Both the position numbers and the translations under genes were made by a program. A stretch of 64,000 bases of DNA from Flavobacterium pokkalii (GTDB lineage Bacteria > Bacteroidota > Bacteroidia > Flavobacteriales > Flavobacteriaceae). Below the pieces are notes generated by a model. It ran no database searches and was not told the origin of the DNA. It was given only the letters and a program-made list of their open reading frames with translations. The stretch spans positions 1-64,000 of the forward strand of contig NZ_NASZ01000003.1 in the NCBI RefSeq assembly GCF_014596575.1. Direction: 5' to 3'. Shown piece after piece: positions 35,148-44,167 of the stretch. The stretch's first letter is position 1, and each line of letters starts with the position of its first letter.

Positions 35148-37096
35148 GAAAACTTCTGCTGCCTTCTATTATTATTGTTGCAGCATCCCTGCTCCTGATT
35201 CGGATTTTTTACTTGCAGGTTATCAATGATACTTTCAAATTAAAATCGGAAAACAACGCTATTAAAATAAAATACGAATATCCGGAAAGAGGTTATATCT
35301 ACGACAGAAACGGTAAACTTTTAGTAGCTAATCAGGCTTCTTATGACATTATGGTTATCCCGAGAGAAATTAAAAATCTGGATACCGTAGAATTTTGTCA
35401 GTTATTAGACATTACCAAAGACGATTTTTTAAAGAAAATTGCCAAAGCAAAAATTTTTAGCCCGCGATTGCCTTCTGTTTTCTTAGCCCAATTAAACAAA
35501 AGCGAATATGCCGCTTTTCAGGAAAAAATCAGAAAATTTGAAGGTTTCTATGTCCAAAAACGTTCCCTTCGTGATTATGAAGTCGATTTTGGCGCGAACA
35601 TCTTTGGATTCATTACTCAGGTTAACGAAGGAATTATCGAAAAAAATCCGTACTACAAAAGCGGAGATTTAATTGGGAAACAAGGAGTTGAAGAATATTA
35701 CGAAGAAATTCTACGAGGAATCAAAGGAGTAAAATACATCCAAAAAGACAAATACAATCGTGAAATAGGTTCGTACAAAAACGGAAGATACGATACAATT
35801 GCCGTTCAGGGAGAAGACATCAACCTGACTATTGACGCCGAAATTCAGCGTTACGGAGAACAATTAATGATTAACAAACGAGGCGGAATTGTAGCTATCG
35901 AACCTAAAACAGGAGAAATTCTGGCATTAGTAACAGCTCCTTCTTATGATCCATCTATTTTAGTAGGAAGACAACGCTCTAAGAACTACACACTGCTTTA
36001 TCACGATTCGATTGCCAAACCTCTTTACGACCGTGGATTATTAGCCGAGTATCCTCCTGGGTCTCCTTTTAAAATAATGACCGGATTAGTAGCTTTGCAG
36101 GAAGGGGCAATTGATGAAAACACAACTGTATTTTGCCATCACGGTTTCAGTTACGCCAGAGGTCGCTTTATGCGTTGTCACTGTCATGGAGGTGCTTTAC
36201 AATTGCATCGCGGAATTTATGAATCCTGTAATGCTTATTTTGGAACCGCTTATATGCGAACTATCAATAAATATGTAAAACCATCTTATGCGGTGGATGT
36301 TTGGAGTAAGCATGTTAAAAGTTTTGGTCTAGGACAATTCATGGGTTACGATTTGCCTACCGGAAGAAGAGGAAATATTCCGGATTCTAAAACCTACAAG
36401 CGCATCTACCCGAATGGTGGCTGGAGAAGTACCGCGATAGTTTCTAACGGTATCGGGCAAGGAGAAGTTTTAATGACGCCAATTCAACTGGCTAATATGA
36501 TGGCTACGGTTGCTAATGAAGGTTATTACTACACACCTCATATCATTAAGAAAATAAAAGGCGGCACAATTGATCCTAAATTTAAAGAAAAACACGTAAC
36601 AACCATCAACAAAGAATTATTCAAACCCATTATAAGTGGATTATTTGATGTATATAATTTAGGAACGGCTCGCGGCGTTCGTGTGGAAGGAATTGACATC
36701 TGCGGAAAAACCGGAACCGCTGAAAATTATACTAAAATTGACGGTAAAAGAGTCAAACTTCAAGACCACTCTATTTTCGTGGCTTTTGCTCCAAAAGATA
36801 ATCCTAAAATTGCTATTGCTGTTTTAGTTGAAAACGGAGGTTTTGGTTCGACCATCGCAGGACCAATTGCCAGCTTGATGATTGAGAAATATTTGAGAAA
36901 AAAAATCACCAGAACCGATTTAGAAAAAAGAATTTTAGAAACAAGTCTTAGAGACCGTTATGCGATTTTAGGAGGAATGAAGGAAGCCAGCGCAATCGAA
37001 AGTTCTCCAAAAGACAGTGTGCTTAAAAAAAGAGTTTTCCAACCCAAAACCGTAAGCACAACGGCAACTAAAGACAGTACACCAAAAATTAATTAA
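35144..37096 (+). CDS. mrdA: penicillin-binding protein 2, transpeptidase
   Basis: 650 residues. N-terminal membrane anchor (about 5-22), pedestal domain with RGYIYDRNGK, then the transpeptidase domain. The active-site motifs are S307-P-F-K310, S361-C-N363 and K522-T-G-T. Between the first and second motifs lies a cluster C331-H-H and C345-H-C-H348, a likely zinc site; a zinc site near the active site has been described for other PBP2 proteins. It cross-links peptidoglycan in elongation together with RodA, the next gene. The C-terminal tail after about 590 is polar and non-conserved. Confidence 0.94.
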   Translation: MRKLLLPSIIIVAASLLLIRIFYLQVINDTFKLKSENNAIKIKYEYPERGYIYDRNGKLLVANQASYDIMVIPREIKNLDTVEFCQLLDITKDDFLKKIAKAKIFSPRLPSVFLAQLNKSEYAAFQEKIRKFEGFYVQKRSLRDYEVDFGANIFGFITQVNEGIIEKNPYYKSGDLIGKQGVEEYYEEILRGIKGVKYIQKDKYNREIGSYKNGRYDTIAVQGEDINLTIDAEIQRYGEQLMINKRGGIVAIEPKTGEILALVTAPSYDPSILVGRQRSKNYTLLYHDSIAKPLYDRGLLAEYPPGSPFKIMTGLVALQEGAIDENTTVFCHHGFSYARGRFMRCHCHGGALQLHRGIYESCNAYFGTAYMRTINKYVKPSYAVDVWSKHVKSFGLGQFMGYDLPTGRRGNIPDSKTYKRIYPNGGWRSTAIVSNGIGQGEVLMTPIQLANMMATVANEGYYYTPHIIKKIKGGTIDPKFKEKHVTTINKELFKPIISGLFDVYNLGTARGVRVEGIDICGKTGTAENYTKIDGKRVKLQDHSIFVAFAPKDNPKIAIAVLVENGGFGSTIAGPIASLMIEKYLRKKITRTDLEKRILETSLRDRYAILGGMKEASAIESSPKDSVLKKRVFQPKTVSTTATKDSTPKIN

Positions 37097-37111
37097 GCCA
37101 TTCTTTTACAA

Positions 37112-38344
37112 ATGAAAAATCAAAGTGTAAAGAAAAATATCGATTGGATATGTGTTATTATTTACAGCGTTTTAGTTATAATGGGCTGGCTTAACATTTA
37201 TTCTTCCTCTTTATCTTCAATGGAAGGAACTTCAAACAAACAATTGATGTTTATTGTTCTGACTATTCCCTTGATTTTTATTTTACTATTTGTCGATGGA
37301 AAATTCTACGAAAAATATGCCAGCGTCATCTATGTCATAGGACTGCTCTCTTTGGCCGGTTTATTCGTTTTTGGAAAAACGATTAAAGGTCAGGCCAACT
37401 GGTATTCCTTTGGTTCTTTTGGTATTCAGCCTTCTGAGTTTGTTAAATCAGCTACAGCTCTGGCTTTGGCTAAATATCTGAGTGATTCACAAATTAACTT
37501 AAAAGATGTTAACCGACAGTTTCAGGTATTAAGCATATTAGGATTACCTATTTTGCTGATTGTTTTTCACGATCCGGGAAGTGCTTTAATCTATTGTTTT
37601 CTTATTATTGTCCTTTACCGCGAAGGTCTGCCTGCCTGGTATATCTGGACAGTATTTATAGCCATATTACTCTTTGTACTCACACTCATACTCCAGCCGC
37701 AATATGTTATTTTATTGGCGTTTATTACTACTGTAATTGTTTATTGGAGATCGCGTTTAGCTAACAGAAATATCATAGCCAGCACCCTTTTGTTTACTTT
37801 GATGTCCGGATTTGTTTTTTCGGTAAATTATGTTTTTGAAAACGTGTTCAAGCAACACCATAGAGACCGTTTCAATATTTTATTAGGTAAAACTGTTGAT
37901 TTAAAAGGAATCGGATACAACACCAACCAATCTGAAATCGCGATTGGTTCCGGTGGTTGGTTTGGTAAAGGATTTTTAGAAGGCACGCAAACCAAAGGCG
38001 GTTTCGTCCCTGAACAACACACCGATTATATCTTTACCACTGTGGGTGAAGAATGGGGTTTTGTGGGTTCGGTTGTGGTAGTTGCACTCTTTGTAACTCT
38101 TTTTCTAAGAATTATTTATCTGGCCGAAAGACAAAAAACCAAATTCAGCCGCGTGTATGGCTACTGTACTGCCGCCATCTTATTCATTCATTTCTTTGTA
38201 AACATTGCGATGGTTATTGGAATTTTCCCAACTATCGGAGTACCATTACCTTTCTTTTCTTATGGAGGTTCCGGACTTTGGGGATTTACCATTTTGCTGT
38301 TTATCTTCCTTAAAATGGATGCTAATAAAGTAAACGAATGGTAG
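37112..38344 (+). CDS. rodA: RodA, SEDS-family glycosyltransferase
   Basis: 410 residues, about ten membrane helices. SEDS signatures: FGIQPSEFVK near 108-117, HDPGSALI, the long periplasmic loop with FVPEQHTDYIF, and VPLPFFSYGGSGLW near 375-388. It polymerises glycan strands from lipid II with PBP2. It is the last gene of the rod operon, 15 bases after mrdA. Confidence 0.95.
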   Translation: MKNQSVKKNIDWICVIIYSVLVIMGWLNIYSSSLSSMEGTSNKQLMFIVLTIPLIFILLFVDGKFYEKYASVIYVIGLLSLAGLFVFGKTIKGQANWYSFGSFGIQPSEFVKSATALALAKYLSDSQINLKDVNRQFQVLSILGLPILLIVFHDPGSALIYCFLIIVLYREGLPAWYIWTVFIAILLFVLTLILQPQYVILLAFITTVIVYWRSRLANRNIIASTLLFTLMSGFVFSVNYVFENVFKQHHRDRFNILLGKTVDLKGIGYNTNQSEIAIGSGGWFGKGFLEGTQTKGGFVPEQHTDYIFTTVGEEWGFVGSVVVVALFVTLFLRIIYLAERQKTKFSRVYGYCTAAILFIHFFVNIAMVIGIFPTIGVPLPFFSYGGSGLWGFTILLFIFLKMDANKVNEW

Positions 38345-38350
38345 TTTTTA

Positions 38351-38384
38351 TTAATTCCTGATTTATTTCACAAACCAGGAATTA
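38351..38384. terminator. hairpin between convergent rodA and nuclease genes
   Basis: TTAATTCCTG (38351-38360) pairs with CAGGAATTAA (38375-38384). It overlaps the last codons of the minus-strand nuclease. The T-run is poor on both strands, so termination is uncertain. Confidence 0.4.
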
Positions 38385-39175
38385 ACATTAACACTCTTTT
38401 CCAGACTATTTTCAATTTTGTCATTTAGTTTAGGAAAAAAATCAATTCCGGTTTTTGACTCAATTTCATCAACCGAAACCACATAATCAAAAATAGATTT
38501 ACTGCTTTTTTTATTGGGAACTAAAAAAGCAATGACTTTATAATTCCCTTTGGTATAATTCAAAGCTATTTTATAAAAATACTCAGGCACTTTTACATTT
38601 TCGCTGCCAATTGTTTTCAAATTTCCTTTCAAAACACCGCCGGTAACCACAATCAGCCCGTCATATTTAACGGCCCAAAAACGAATTTTCTGTTCCAATC
38701 GGTTCCAGATTCCGGAATTAAAATCGTGGTTTTGCGGACTGATATTCGAAGTAAAAAAAGTGTCGTTATAAGCCGAAAGATTAAATTCCATGTCGGCCGC
38801 CGGACACAAATGCCCTTTATCATAGCCCGAATTTTTATAATTTCTCCAATCTGCCGATTGCGAACTCACTTTGGGATCTTCGATAAAAAAAGGACGTTTA
38901 AAATCACTATTTTTCACATAATCTTTCTTCAGTTCATAAGCGACCCATTCGGCCTGTTCGGCTTTTTCATTATACGACAAAGTATAATAAGAATGTTTTA
39001 CAATTTGAGCATTAGCCGATTTGGGCAAATAAAAATTTAAATCCTGCGCGGATTGCTTCCCTTCTATATCAACTACTTTTATCTTTTTATCTGAAAAATT
39101 TAGGGTTTCCTTCTGCTTACAGGCTAAAAAAACAAACCCCAAAACGACGAACAGTACACCAAACTTTTTATTCAT
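38363..39175 (-). CDS. DNA/RNA non-specific endonuclease, lipoprotein
   Basis: 270 residues with a lipoprotein signal ending at C19 (GFVFLAC). The beta-beta-alpha metal nuclease motif is DKGHLCPAAD at 119-128 (usual DRGH, with H122 as general base), with the metal-binding Asn near 144-155 (SNISPQNHDFNSGIWNRLE). It probably acts at the cell surface or in the periplasm, cutting nucleic acids for nutrition or defence against uptake. It is the second gene of a minus-strand pair with prc, but a terminator stands between. Confidence 0.88.
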   Translation of the reverse strand: MNKKFGVLFVVLGFVFLACKQKETLNFSDKKIKVVDIEGKQSAQDLNFYLPKSANAQIVKHSYYTLSYNEKAEQAEWVAYELKKDYVKNSDFKRPFFIEDPKVSSQSADWRNYKNSGYDKGHLCPAADMEFNLSAYNDTFFTSNISPQNHDFNSGIWNRLEQKIRFWAVKYDGLIVVTGGVLKGNLKTIGSENVKVPEYFYKIALNYTKGNYKVIAFLVPNKKSSKSIFDYVVSVDEIESKTGIDFFPKLNDKIENSLEKSVNVNSWFVK

Positions 39176-39187
39176 AGTCTTTTTTTA

Positions 39188-39228
39188 AATAAAAACGCTC
39201 TGAAAACCGAATCAATTTCCAGAGCGTT
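39188..39228 (-). terminator. intrinsic terminator after prc
   Basis: On the minus strand AACGCTCTG, 17-base loop, CAGAGCGTT then TTTATTT. Confidence 0.75.
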
Positions 39229-39248
39229 CCTCATTATTCAATATTTTA

Positions 39249-41516
39249 TTATGATTTCGCTAAATTAGCTTTTTTCAGTTTATTAGACGGAATCGTATTG
39301 TTTTTCAAATTTACTTTGGTTTGTAAATCATCTAAAATATTTAAGGCTTCTTCAACATAAATATCTTTAGACAAACTTTCGTGCCAACGATCTCTTTTCT
39401 CTTTCAAAATATTGTCTTTACTCATTTGCTCTGTTTCATAAGGCAGAGAAGTAAATTTCAAATTATTTTTATATTCAAAAATTGGCTTAAATTTCTTAGC
39501 TTTTTCCTCAATGGCACTCTGAGCTTTTCTAAACTTATCAATGTTTAAACTATACTCATTTTCTTCGCTACGGGCATCAATCCATTTGGCATTCTCCTCA
39601 ATCAGCTTAAATTGTGGATTAGCCTCAATTCGCTCTTTACTGTGTGAAATAGCCTTGCTGAAATTAGCATTGTTATTCCAAACACTATAATCAGCAGCAT
39701 CAATCTTATCCCAAGGCATTGCATTTTCTACATCGCGCTCTCCCATTTTTAAATAAGAATAACGATCCGGCATCACCACATCACTGCTCACACCTTCTAA
39801 CTGAGTTGAACCTCCGTTGATTCTGTAAAACTTCTGTGTCGTAGTTTTTAGCGCCCCTAAATCGCCCACCGCACTGTTACGAACAAACTGGTTTAAATCA
39901 ATCACATTCTGCACCGTTCCTTTACCATAAGTTTGCTTACTACCAATGATAACGCCACGTTTATAATCCTGAATAGCAGCCGCCAAAATCTCTGAAGCTG
40001 AAGCCGAAAAACTGTTTACCATAACCACCAGCGGTCCGTCCCATTCGATTTTCTTATCTCTGTCATACAAAACTTCTTTTTTTCTTCCGGAAGATTTGAT
40101 TTGAACAATTGGTCCCTGCTCGATAAACAATCCGGCGATGTCCACAACTGTAGATAACGAACCTCCACCATCATCACGAACGTCCAGTACAATTCCGTCT
40201 ACTTTAGCCTGTTTCAGTCTTTCAACCTCTAAAGCAATATCCTTACCGGCATCTCTTCCGTCTTTGTTTTCAAAATTGATATAGAATTTAGGCAAATAAA
40301 TCACCCCGTATTTCAATCCGTTTTTGTTTACGATACTTGATTTAGCATAAGTTTCTTCAATCTCAACAATATCTCTGATAATCGAAATTACTTTAATCGT
40401 ACCATCAACTTTTTTAACGGTTAAACGAACTTCAGTTCCTTTTGGACCTTTGATTTTTTTCACTACATCGTCTAAACGCATCCCAACAACATCAACCGGC
40501 TGACCTTCGCCCTGAGCCACTTTCATCACAAGATCTCCGGCTTCCAGCTCTTTTCCTCTCCAAGCCGGTCCACCAGAAATCAATTCGGAGATTTCAGTAT
40601 AATCGTTTTTCTTTTGTAAACGGGCACCAATTCCTTCCAGAGTTCCACTCATACTTACATCAAAACGCTCTTTTTCTTCCGGTGCAAAATAATTGGTGTG
40701 CGGATCAAAACGAGCTGTAATAGAATTGATATAAACCGAAAACCAGTCGTTACGGTTTAAATCTTTCATAAAACCAAAATATTCGTCCAAAGATTTAGAA
40801 GTACTCTCTCTGGTTTCTTTTTCTAATTCGGCAAAAGATTTAGGTTTGCTGTCTGCAACAATGTCTTTTTTAGTTTCAGTTGGAACAACGGTCTCGCCGT
40901 CATTTTCTAAAGGATTAGAAAGCAAATCCGTTTCTTCTTTAGAAAGTTTTCCTTTATTTTCCTGCATTTTCAAGCGATCAGTCAAAGAAGAAAGCGCTGT
41001 TAATTTCAACTGTTTTCTCCAACGCTCTTTAAGCTCCGCTTCATTTTTTGCGTAAGGCGCTTTTTCATAATCCGTATTAAAACTTTCATCGACATTAAAA
41101 TCAAAAGGAGCTTTTAAAATTTCCTTATACAATCCCTGACTTTCTTTCATACGTTGCATCAAACGTTCGTAAGTCAACGTAAAGAACGTTAAATCTCTGT
41201 TCATCAACTCATCATCCAATTCTAATTCGTACTTAGAAAATTCGTCAATATCCGATTGTAAAAAGAAACGTTTGGAAGGATCCAACGCCTGAATGTAATC
41301 TTTATAAACGCCTTTAGAAAAATTATCATCTATAGCTGCCGGACTATAATGTCCTTTTTCAATAACAAAAGTCAATAATTCTAAAAGTAATTTATCTTTA
41401 TCCGGATCGACATCTGAGGCCGATTTTATTTTAAATGCAAATAGCGCTACCGATAAAAAAACAACGGTAAGAAGTAATTTATAATTTCTCTTCATAAGAC
41501 TAATAATAGTATTCAT
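39249..41516 (-). CDS. prc: tail-specific (carboxy-terminal processing) protease
   Basis: 755 residues. An N-terminal membrane anchor or signal (about 15-30) and a helical DUF3340-like N domain precede a PDZ domain (about 270-350, with MSGTLEGIGARLQ and LEAGDLVMKV). The S41 serine peptidase core follows, with VVMVNSFSASASE near 495-507 for the nucleophile and GSKQTYGKGTVQ near 520-531 for the lysine of the Ser-Lys dyad. It trims periplasmic proteins, in E. coli including PBP3 and MepS. The size matches E. coli Prc and not the shorter CtpA. Confidence 0.93.
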   Translation of the reverse strand: MNTIISLMKRNYKLLLTVVFLSVALFAFKIKSASDVDPDKDKLLLELLTFVIEKGHYSPAAIDDNFSKGVYKDYIQALDPSKRFFLQSDIDEFSKYELELDDELMNRDLTFFTLTYERLMQRMKESQGLYKEILKAPFDFNVDESFNTDYEKAPYAKNEAELKERWRKQLKLTALSSLTDRLKMQENKGKLSKEETDLLSNPLENDGETVVPTETKKDIVADSKPKSFAELEKETRESTSKSLDEYFGFMKDLNRNDWFSVYINSITARFDPHTNYFAPEEKERFDVSMSGTLEGIGARLQKKNDYTEISELISGGPAWRGKELEAGDLVMKVAQGEGQPVDVVGMRLDDVVKKIKGPKGTEVRLTVKKVDGTIKVISIIRDIVEIEETYAKSSIVNKNGLKYGVIYLPKFYINFENKDGRDAGKDIALEVERLKQAKVDGIVLDVRDDGGGSLSTVVDIAGLFIEQGPIVQIKSSGRKKEVLYDRDKKIEWDGPLVVMVNSFSASASEILAAAIQDYKRGVIIGSKQTYGKGTVQNVIDLNQFVRNSAVGDLGALKTTTQKFYRINGGSTQLEGVSSDVVMPDRYSYLKMGERDVENAMPWDKIDAADYSVWNNNANFSKAISHSKERIEANPQFKLIEENAKWIDARSEENEYSLNIDKFRKAQSAIEEKAKKFKPIFEYKNNLKFTSLPYETEQMSKDNILKEKRDRWHESLSKDIYVEEALNILDDLQTKVNLKNNTIPSNKLKKANLAKS

Positions 41517-41703
41517 TCATTTTTTTAAACTAAGTTAAGGGAAAAACCAAGTCAAGAATGATAAGGCTTCCATAATTTTTTGTTAAAGATATAAAATTGT
41601 TTTTTTCTTAATCCCAATAATCCGCCAACTGAATAAAATTTGTTTACTTTGTTTCAAATATGACTTTTTATCTGTCAAAAGTTCACAAAAATCATTCCTA
41701 AAA

Positions 41704-42483
41704 ATGAAACAAAACAAACCCTTAATTTTAATCACAAACGATGATGGTGTTTCGGCTCCGGGAATCAAAGCTCTAATTGAAGTAATGGCCGAAATTGGCG
41801 AAATTGTAGTTGTTGCCCCTGATAAACCACAAAGCGGCATGGGACACGCTATCACGACCAACGAGACTTTGTACCTGAATCCTATTTCGACCGAAAACGA
41901 TCCGATTCGCATTTACAGCTGTTCCGGAACTCCCGCCGATTGTGTGAAAATTGCGGTTAACGAAGTTTTAAAACGAAAGCCGGATTTGTGTGTTTCAGGT
42001 GTAAATCACGGTTCCAATTCGTCGATAAATATCATTTATTCGGGAACAATGAGCGCTGCCATTGAAGCCGGAATTGAAGGAATTCCAGCGATTGGTTTCT
42101 CACTTTTGGATTTTGACTGGAATGCTAATTTTGAAGAAATCAAACCGTACATCAAAAAAATAACTCTGGAAGCTTTAGAAAACAAACTTCCGAAAGATGT
42201 AGTTTTAAATGTAAATTTCCCAAAATTAAAAAAAGAAGAAATCAAAGGAATTAAAATTTGCCGTCAGGCTAAGGCTTTTTGGAAAGAATTATTCCATAAA
42301 CGAAAAACGCCGCAGGGACGTGATTATTACTGGCTTTCAGGCGAATTTGTAAATCAGGATCACGGCGAAGATACTGACGAGTGGGCATTGAAAAACGGAT
42401 ACATTTCGGTTGTTCCTGTACAATTTGACCTGACCGCTTATCATGCCACACAACAACTCAACAGCTGGAATTGGAACGAATAA
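41704..42483 (+). CDS. surE: 5'/3'-nucleotidase SurE
   Basis: 259 residues. It is a metal-dependent phosphatase on nucleoside monophosphates. Metal-binding residues are seen in ITNDDGVSAPG (10-20) and SGVNHGSNSS near 99-108. It starts a plus-strand run surE-lpxB-NlpC/P60-comEC with small gaps. A TTACTTTG-type box near 41645 may be the promoter. Confidence 0.93.
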   Translation: MKQNKPLILITNDDGVSAPGIKALIEVMAEIGEIVVVAPDKPQSGMGHAITTNETLYLNPISTENDPIRIYSCSGTPADCVKIAVNEVLKRKPDLCVSGVNHGSNSSINIIYSGTMSAAIEAGIEGIPAIGFSLLDFDWNANFEEIKPYIKKITLEALENKLPKDVVLNVNFPKLKKEEIKGIKICRQAKAFWKELFHKRKTPQGRDYYWLSGEFVNQDHGEDTDEWALKNGYISVVPVQFDLTAYHATQQLNSWNWNE

Positions 42484-42520
42484 TTCCAGTATTTTTACGA
42501 TTTTAAATTAAACAATAACA

Positions 42521-43636
42521 ATGAAATACTACATTATAGCCGGAGAAGCCTCGGGTGATTTACACGGTTCTAACTTAATGAAAGCGCTGCTTAAACAGGA
42601 TTCCAATGCCGAAATTCGTTTTTGGGGCGGCGACTTGATGCAGGCTGCCGGCGGAACTTTGGTCAAACATTATCGGGATTTGGCTTTTATGGGATTTGCA
42701 GAAGTATTGTTTAATTTGAAAACCATTTTAAACAATATCAAATTTTGCAAAGAAGACATTCTTCAATTCCAACCTGATGTCATTATTTTCATTGATTATC
42801 CGGGTTTCAACATGCGTATTGCGCAATGGGCTAAAGAAAAGGGTATTAAAACCCATTATTATATTTCGCCACAAATTTGGGCATGGAAAGAAAACCGCAT
42901 CAAAGCCATCAAAAGAGATGTGGACAAAATGTATGTGATTTTACCTTTTGAAAAAAACTTTTACGAAGACAAACACCATTATCCGGTGGAATTTGTGGGA
43001 CATCCGCTAATTGATGCGATTCAGAATCAAAAACCAATTGATAGTACCACTTTTAAAGCAGAAAATAATCTAAACGAAAAACCTATCATTGCCTTACTTC
43101 CCGGTAGCCGAAAACAGGAAATTACCAAAATGCTTTCGCTAATGTTGAGTGTAGTAGACGATTTTCCTGATTACCAATTTGTCATTGCGGGAGCTCCCAG
43201 TCAGGAATATGATTTTTACAAAAGCTTTATTACCAAAAACAACATCAAATTCATTTCGAACAAAACTTATGATTTGTTAAAAATAGCTCATGCTGCCTTA
43301 GTTACTTCGGGAACAGCGACTTTAGAAACAGCACTTTTTAAGGTTCCGGAAGTGGTTTGTTACCGTGGAAACTGGATTTCGTACCAAATTGCCAAACGCA
43401 TTATTACCTTAAAATACATTTCTTTAGTCAACTTGATTATGGACAAAGAAGTCGTAACCGAATTAATTCAGGATGCCTGCAATACTAAAAACATAAAAAA
43501 AGAGTTAACTAAAATATTGAATCCGGAATACCGAAAGAATCTTTTGACTAACTATGATGCTTTAGAACAAAAATTAGGAGGAACCGGAGCCAGCGAAAAA
43601 ACAGCCCAATTAATTATTGCCGATTTGAATGCGTAA
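42521..43636 (+). CDS. lpxB: lipid-A-disaccharide synthase
   Basis: 371 residues, GT19 family. GEASGDLHGSNLMKAL (about 6-21), IDYPGFNMRIA and LLPGSRKQEI are all clear, as is the GTATLE region near the end. It joins UDP-diacylglucosamine to lipid X at the inner membrane, so the organism makes lipid A. Neighbouring surE is often next to lpxB in this phylum. It overlaps the next gene by eight bases. Confidence 0.95.
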   Translation: MKYYIIAGEASGDLHGSNLMKALLKQDSNAEIRFWGGDLMQAAGGTLVKHYRDLAFMGFAEVLFNLKTILNNIKFCKEDILQFQPDVIIFIDYPGFNMRIAQWAKEKGIKTHYYISPQIWAWKENRIKAIKRDVDKMYVILPFEKNFYEDKHHYPVEFVGHPLIDAIQNQKPIDSTTFKAENNLNEKPIIALLPGSRKQEITKMLSLMLSVVDDFPDYQFVIAGAPSQEYDFYKSFITKNNIKFISNKTYDLLKIAHAALVTSGTATLETALFKVPEVVCYRGNWISYQIAKRIITLKYISLVNLIMDKEVVTELIQDACNTKNIKKELTKILNPEYRKNLLTNYDALEQKLGGTGASEKTAQLIIADLNA

Positions 43637-44129
43637 CACCAGTCTCTTAAAACCGTTATTTACTTTAATTTTTATTTCAATTCTTTTTGCTTCCTGTAAA
43701 TCAGCTTCGGGAATAAACAGCAACACCAGAAACCGCAATCATCTGGCGGATGAAATCATCCACTCGGCTTCGGAAAACATTGGCGTTCCTTATAAATATG
43801 CCGGAACTACCAAAGCCGGATTTGACTGTTCGGGATTGGTATTTACAACCTTTAATCAATTTGACATTAAACTACCCAGAAGTTCATATGAACAGGCAAA
43901 AATTGGCACTGACTTAGGAAAAAATGTTTCAAAAGCACAAAAAGGCGATTTGATTTTTTTCAAAACCAATAACCGAAATCGGATTAATCACGTAGGAATT
44001 ATTGTTAACACCAAAGATGACGAACTGCAATTTATCCATGCTTCAACTTCCAGAGGCGTTATCATTTCCTCAACCAAAGAAGCTTATTACGAAAAAGCTT
44101 TTGCTCAACTAAACAGAATTCTGCCTTAA
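43629..44129 (+). CDS. NlpC/P60 (C40) cell-wall peptidase, lipoprotein
   Basis: 166 residues. Lipoprotein signal ends at C23 (LFASC). NlpC/P60 triad: C67 in DCSGLVF, H121 in HVGII and H137 in HAS. It cleaves peptide stems of peptidoglycan, probably anchored in the outer membrane. The start overlaps the end of lpxB, so translation is likely coupled. Confidence 0.9.
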   Translation: MRNTSLLKPLFTLIFISILFASCKSASGINSNTRNRNHLADEIIHSASENIGVPYKYAGTTKAGFDCSGLVFTTFNQFDIKLPRSSYEQAKIGTDLGKNVSKAQKGDLIFFKTNNRNRINHVGIIVNTKDDELQFIHASTSRGVIISSTKEAYYEKAFAQLNRILP

Positions 44130-44167
44130 AAAAACTTTCTATTGCCGAAAATTCGTACTTTAGAATT

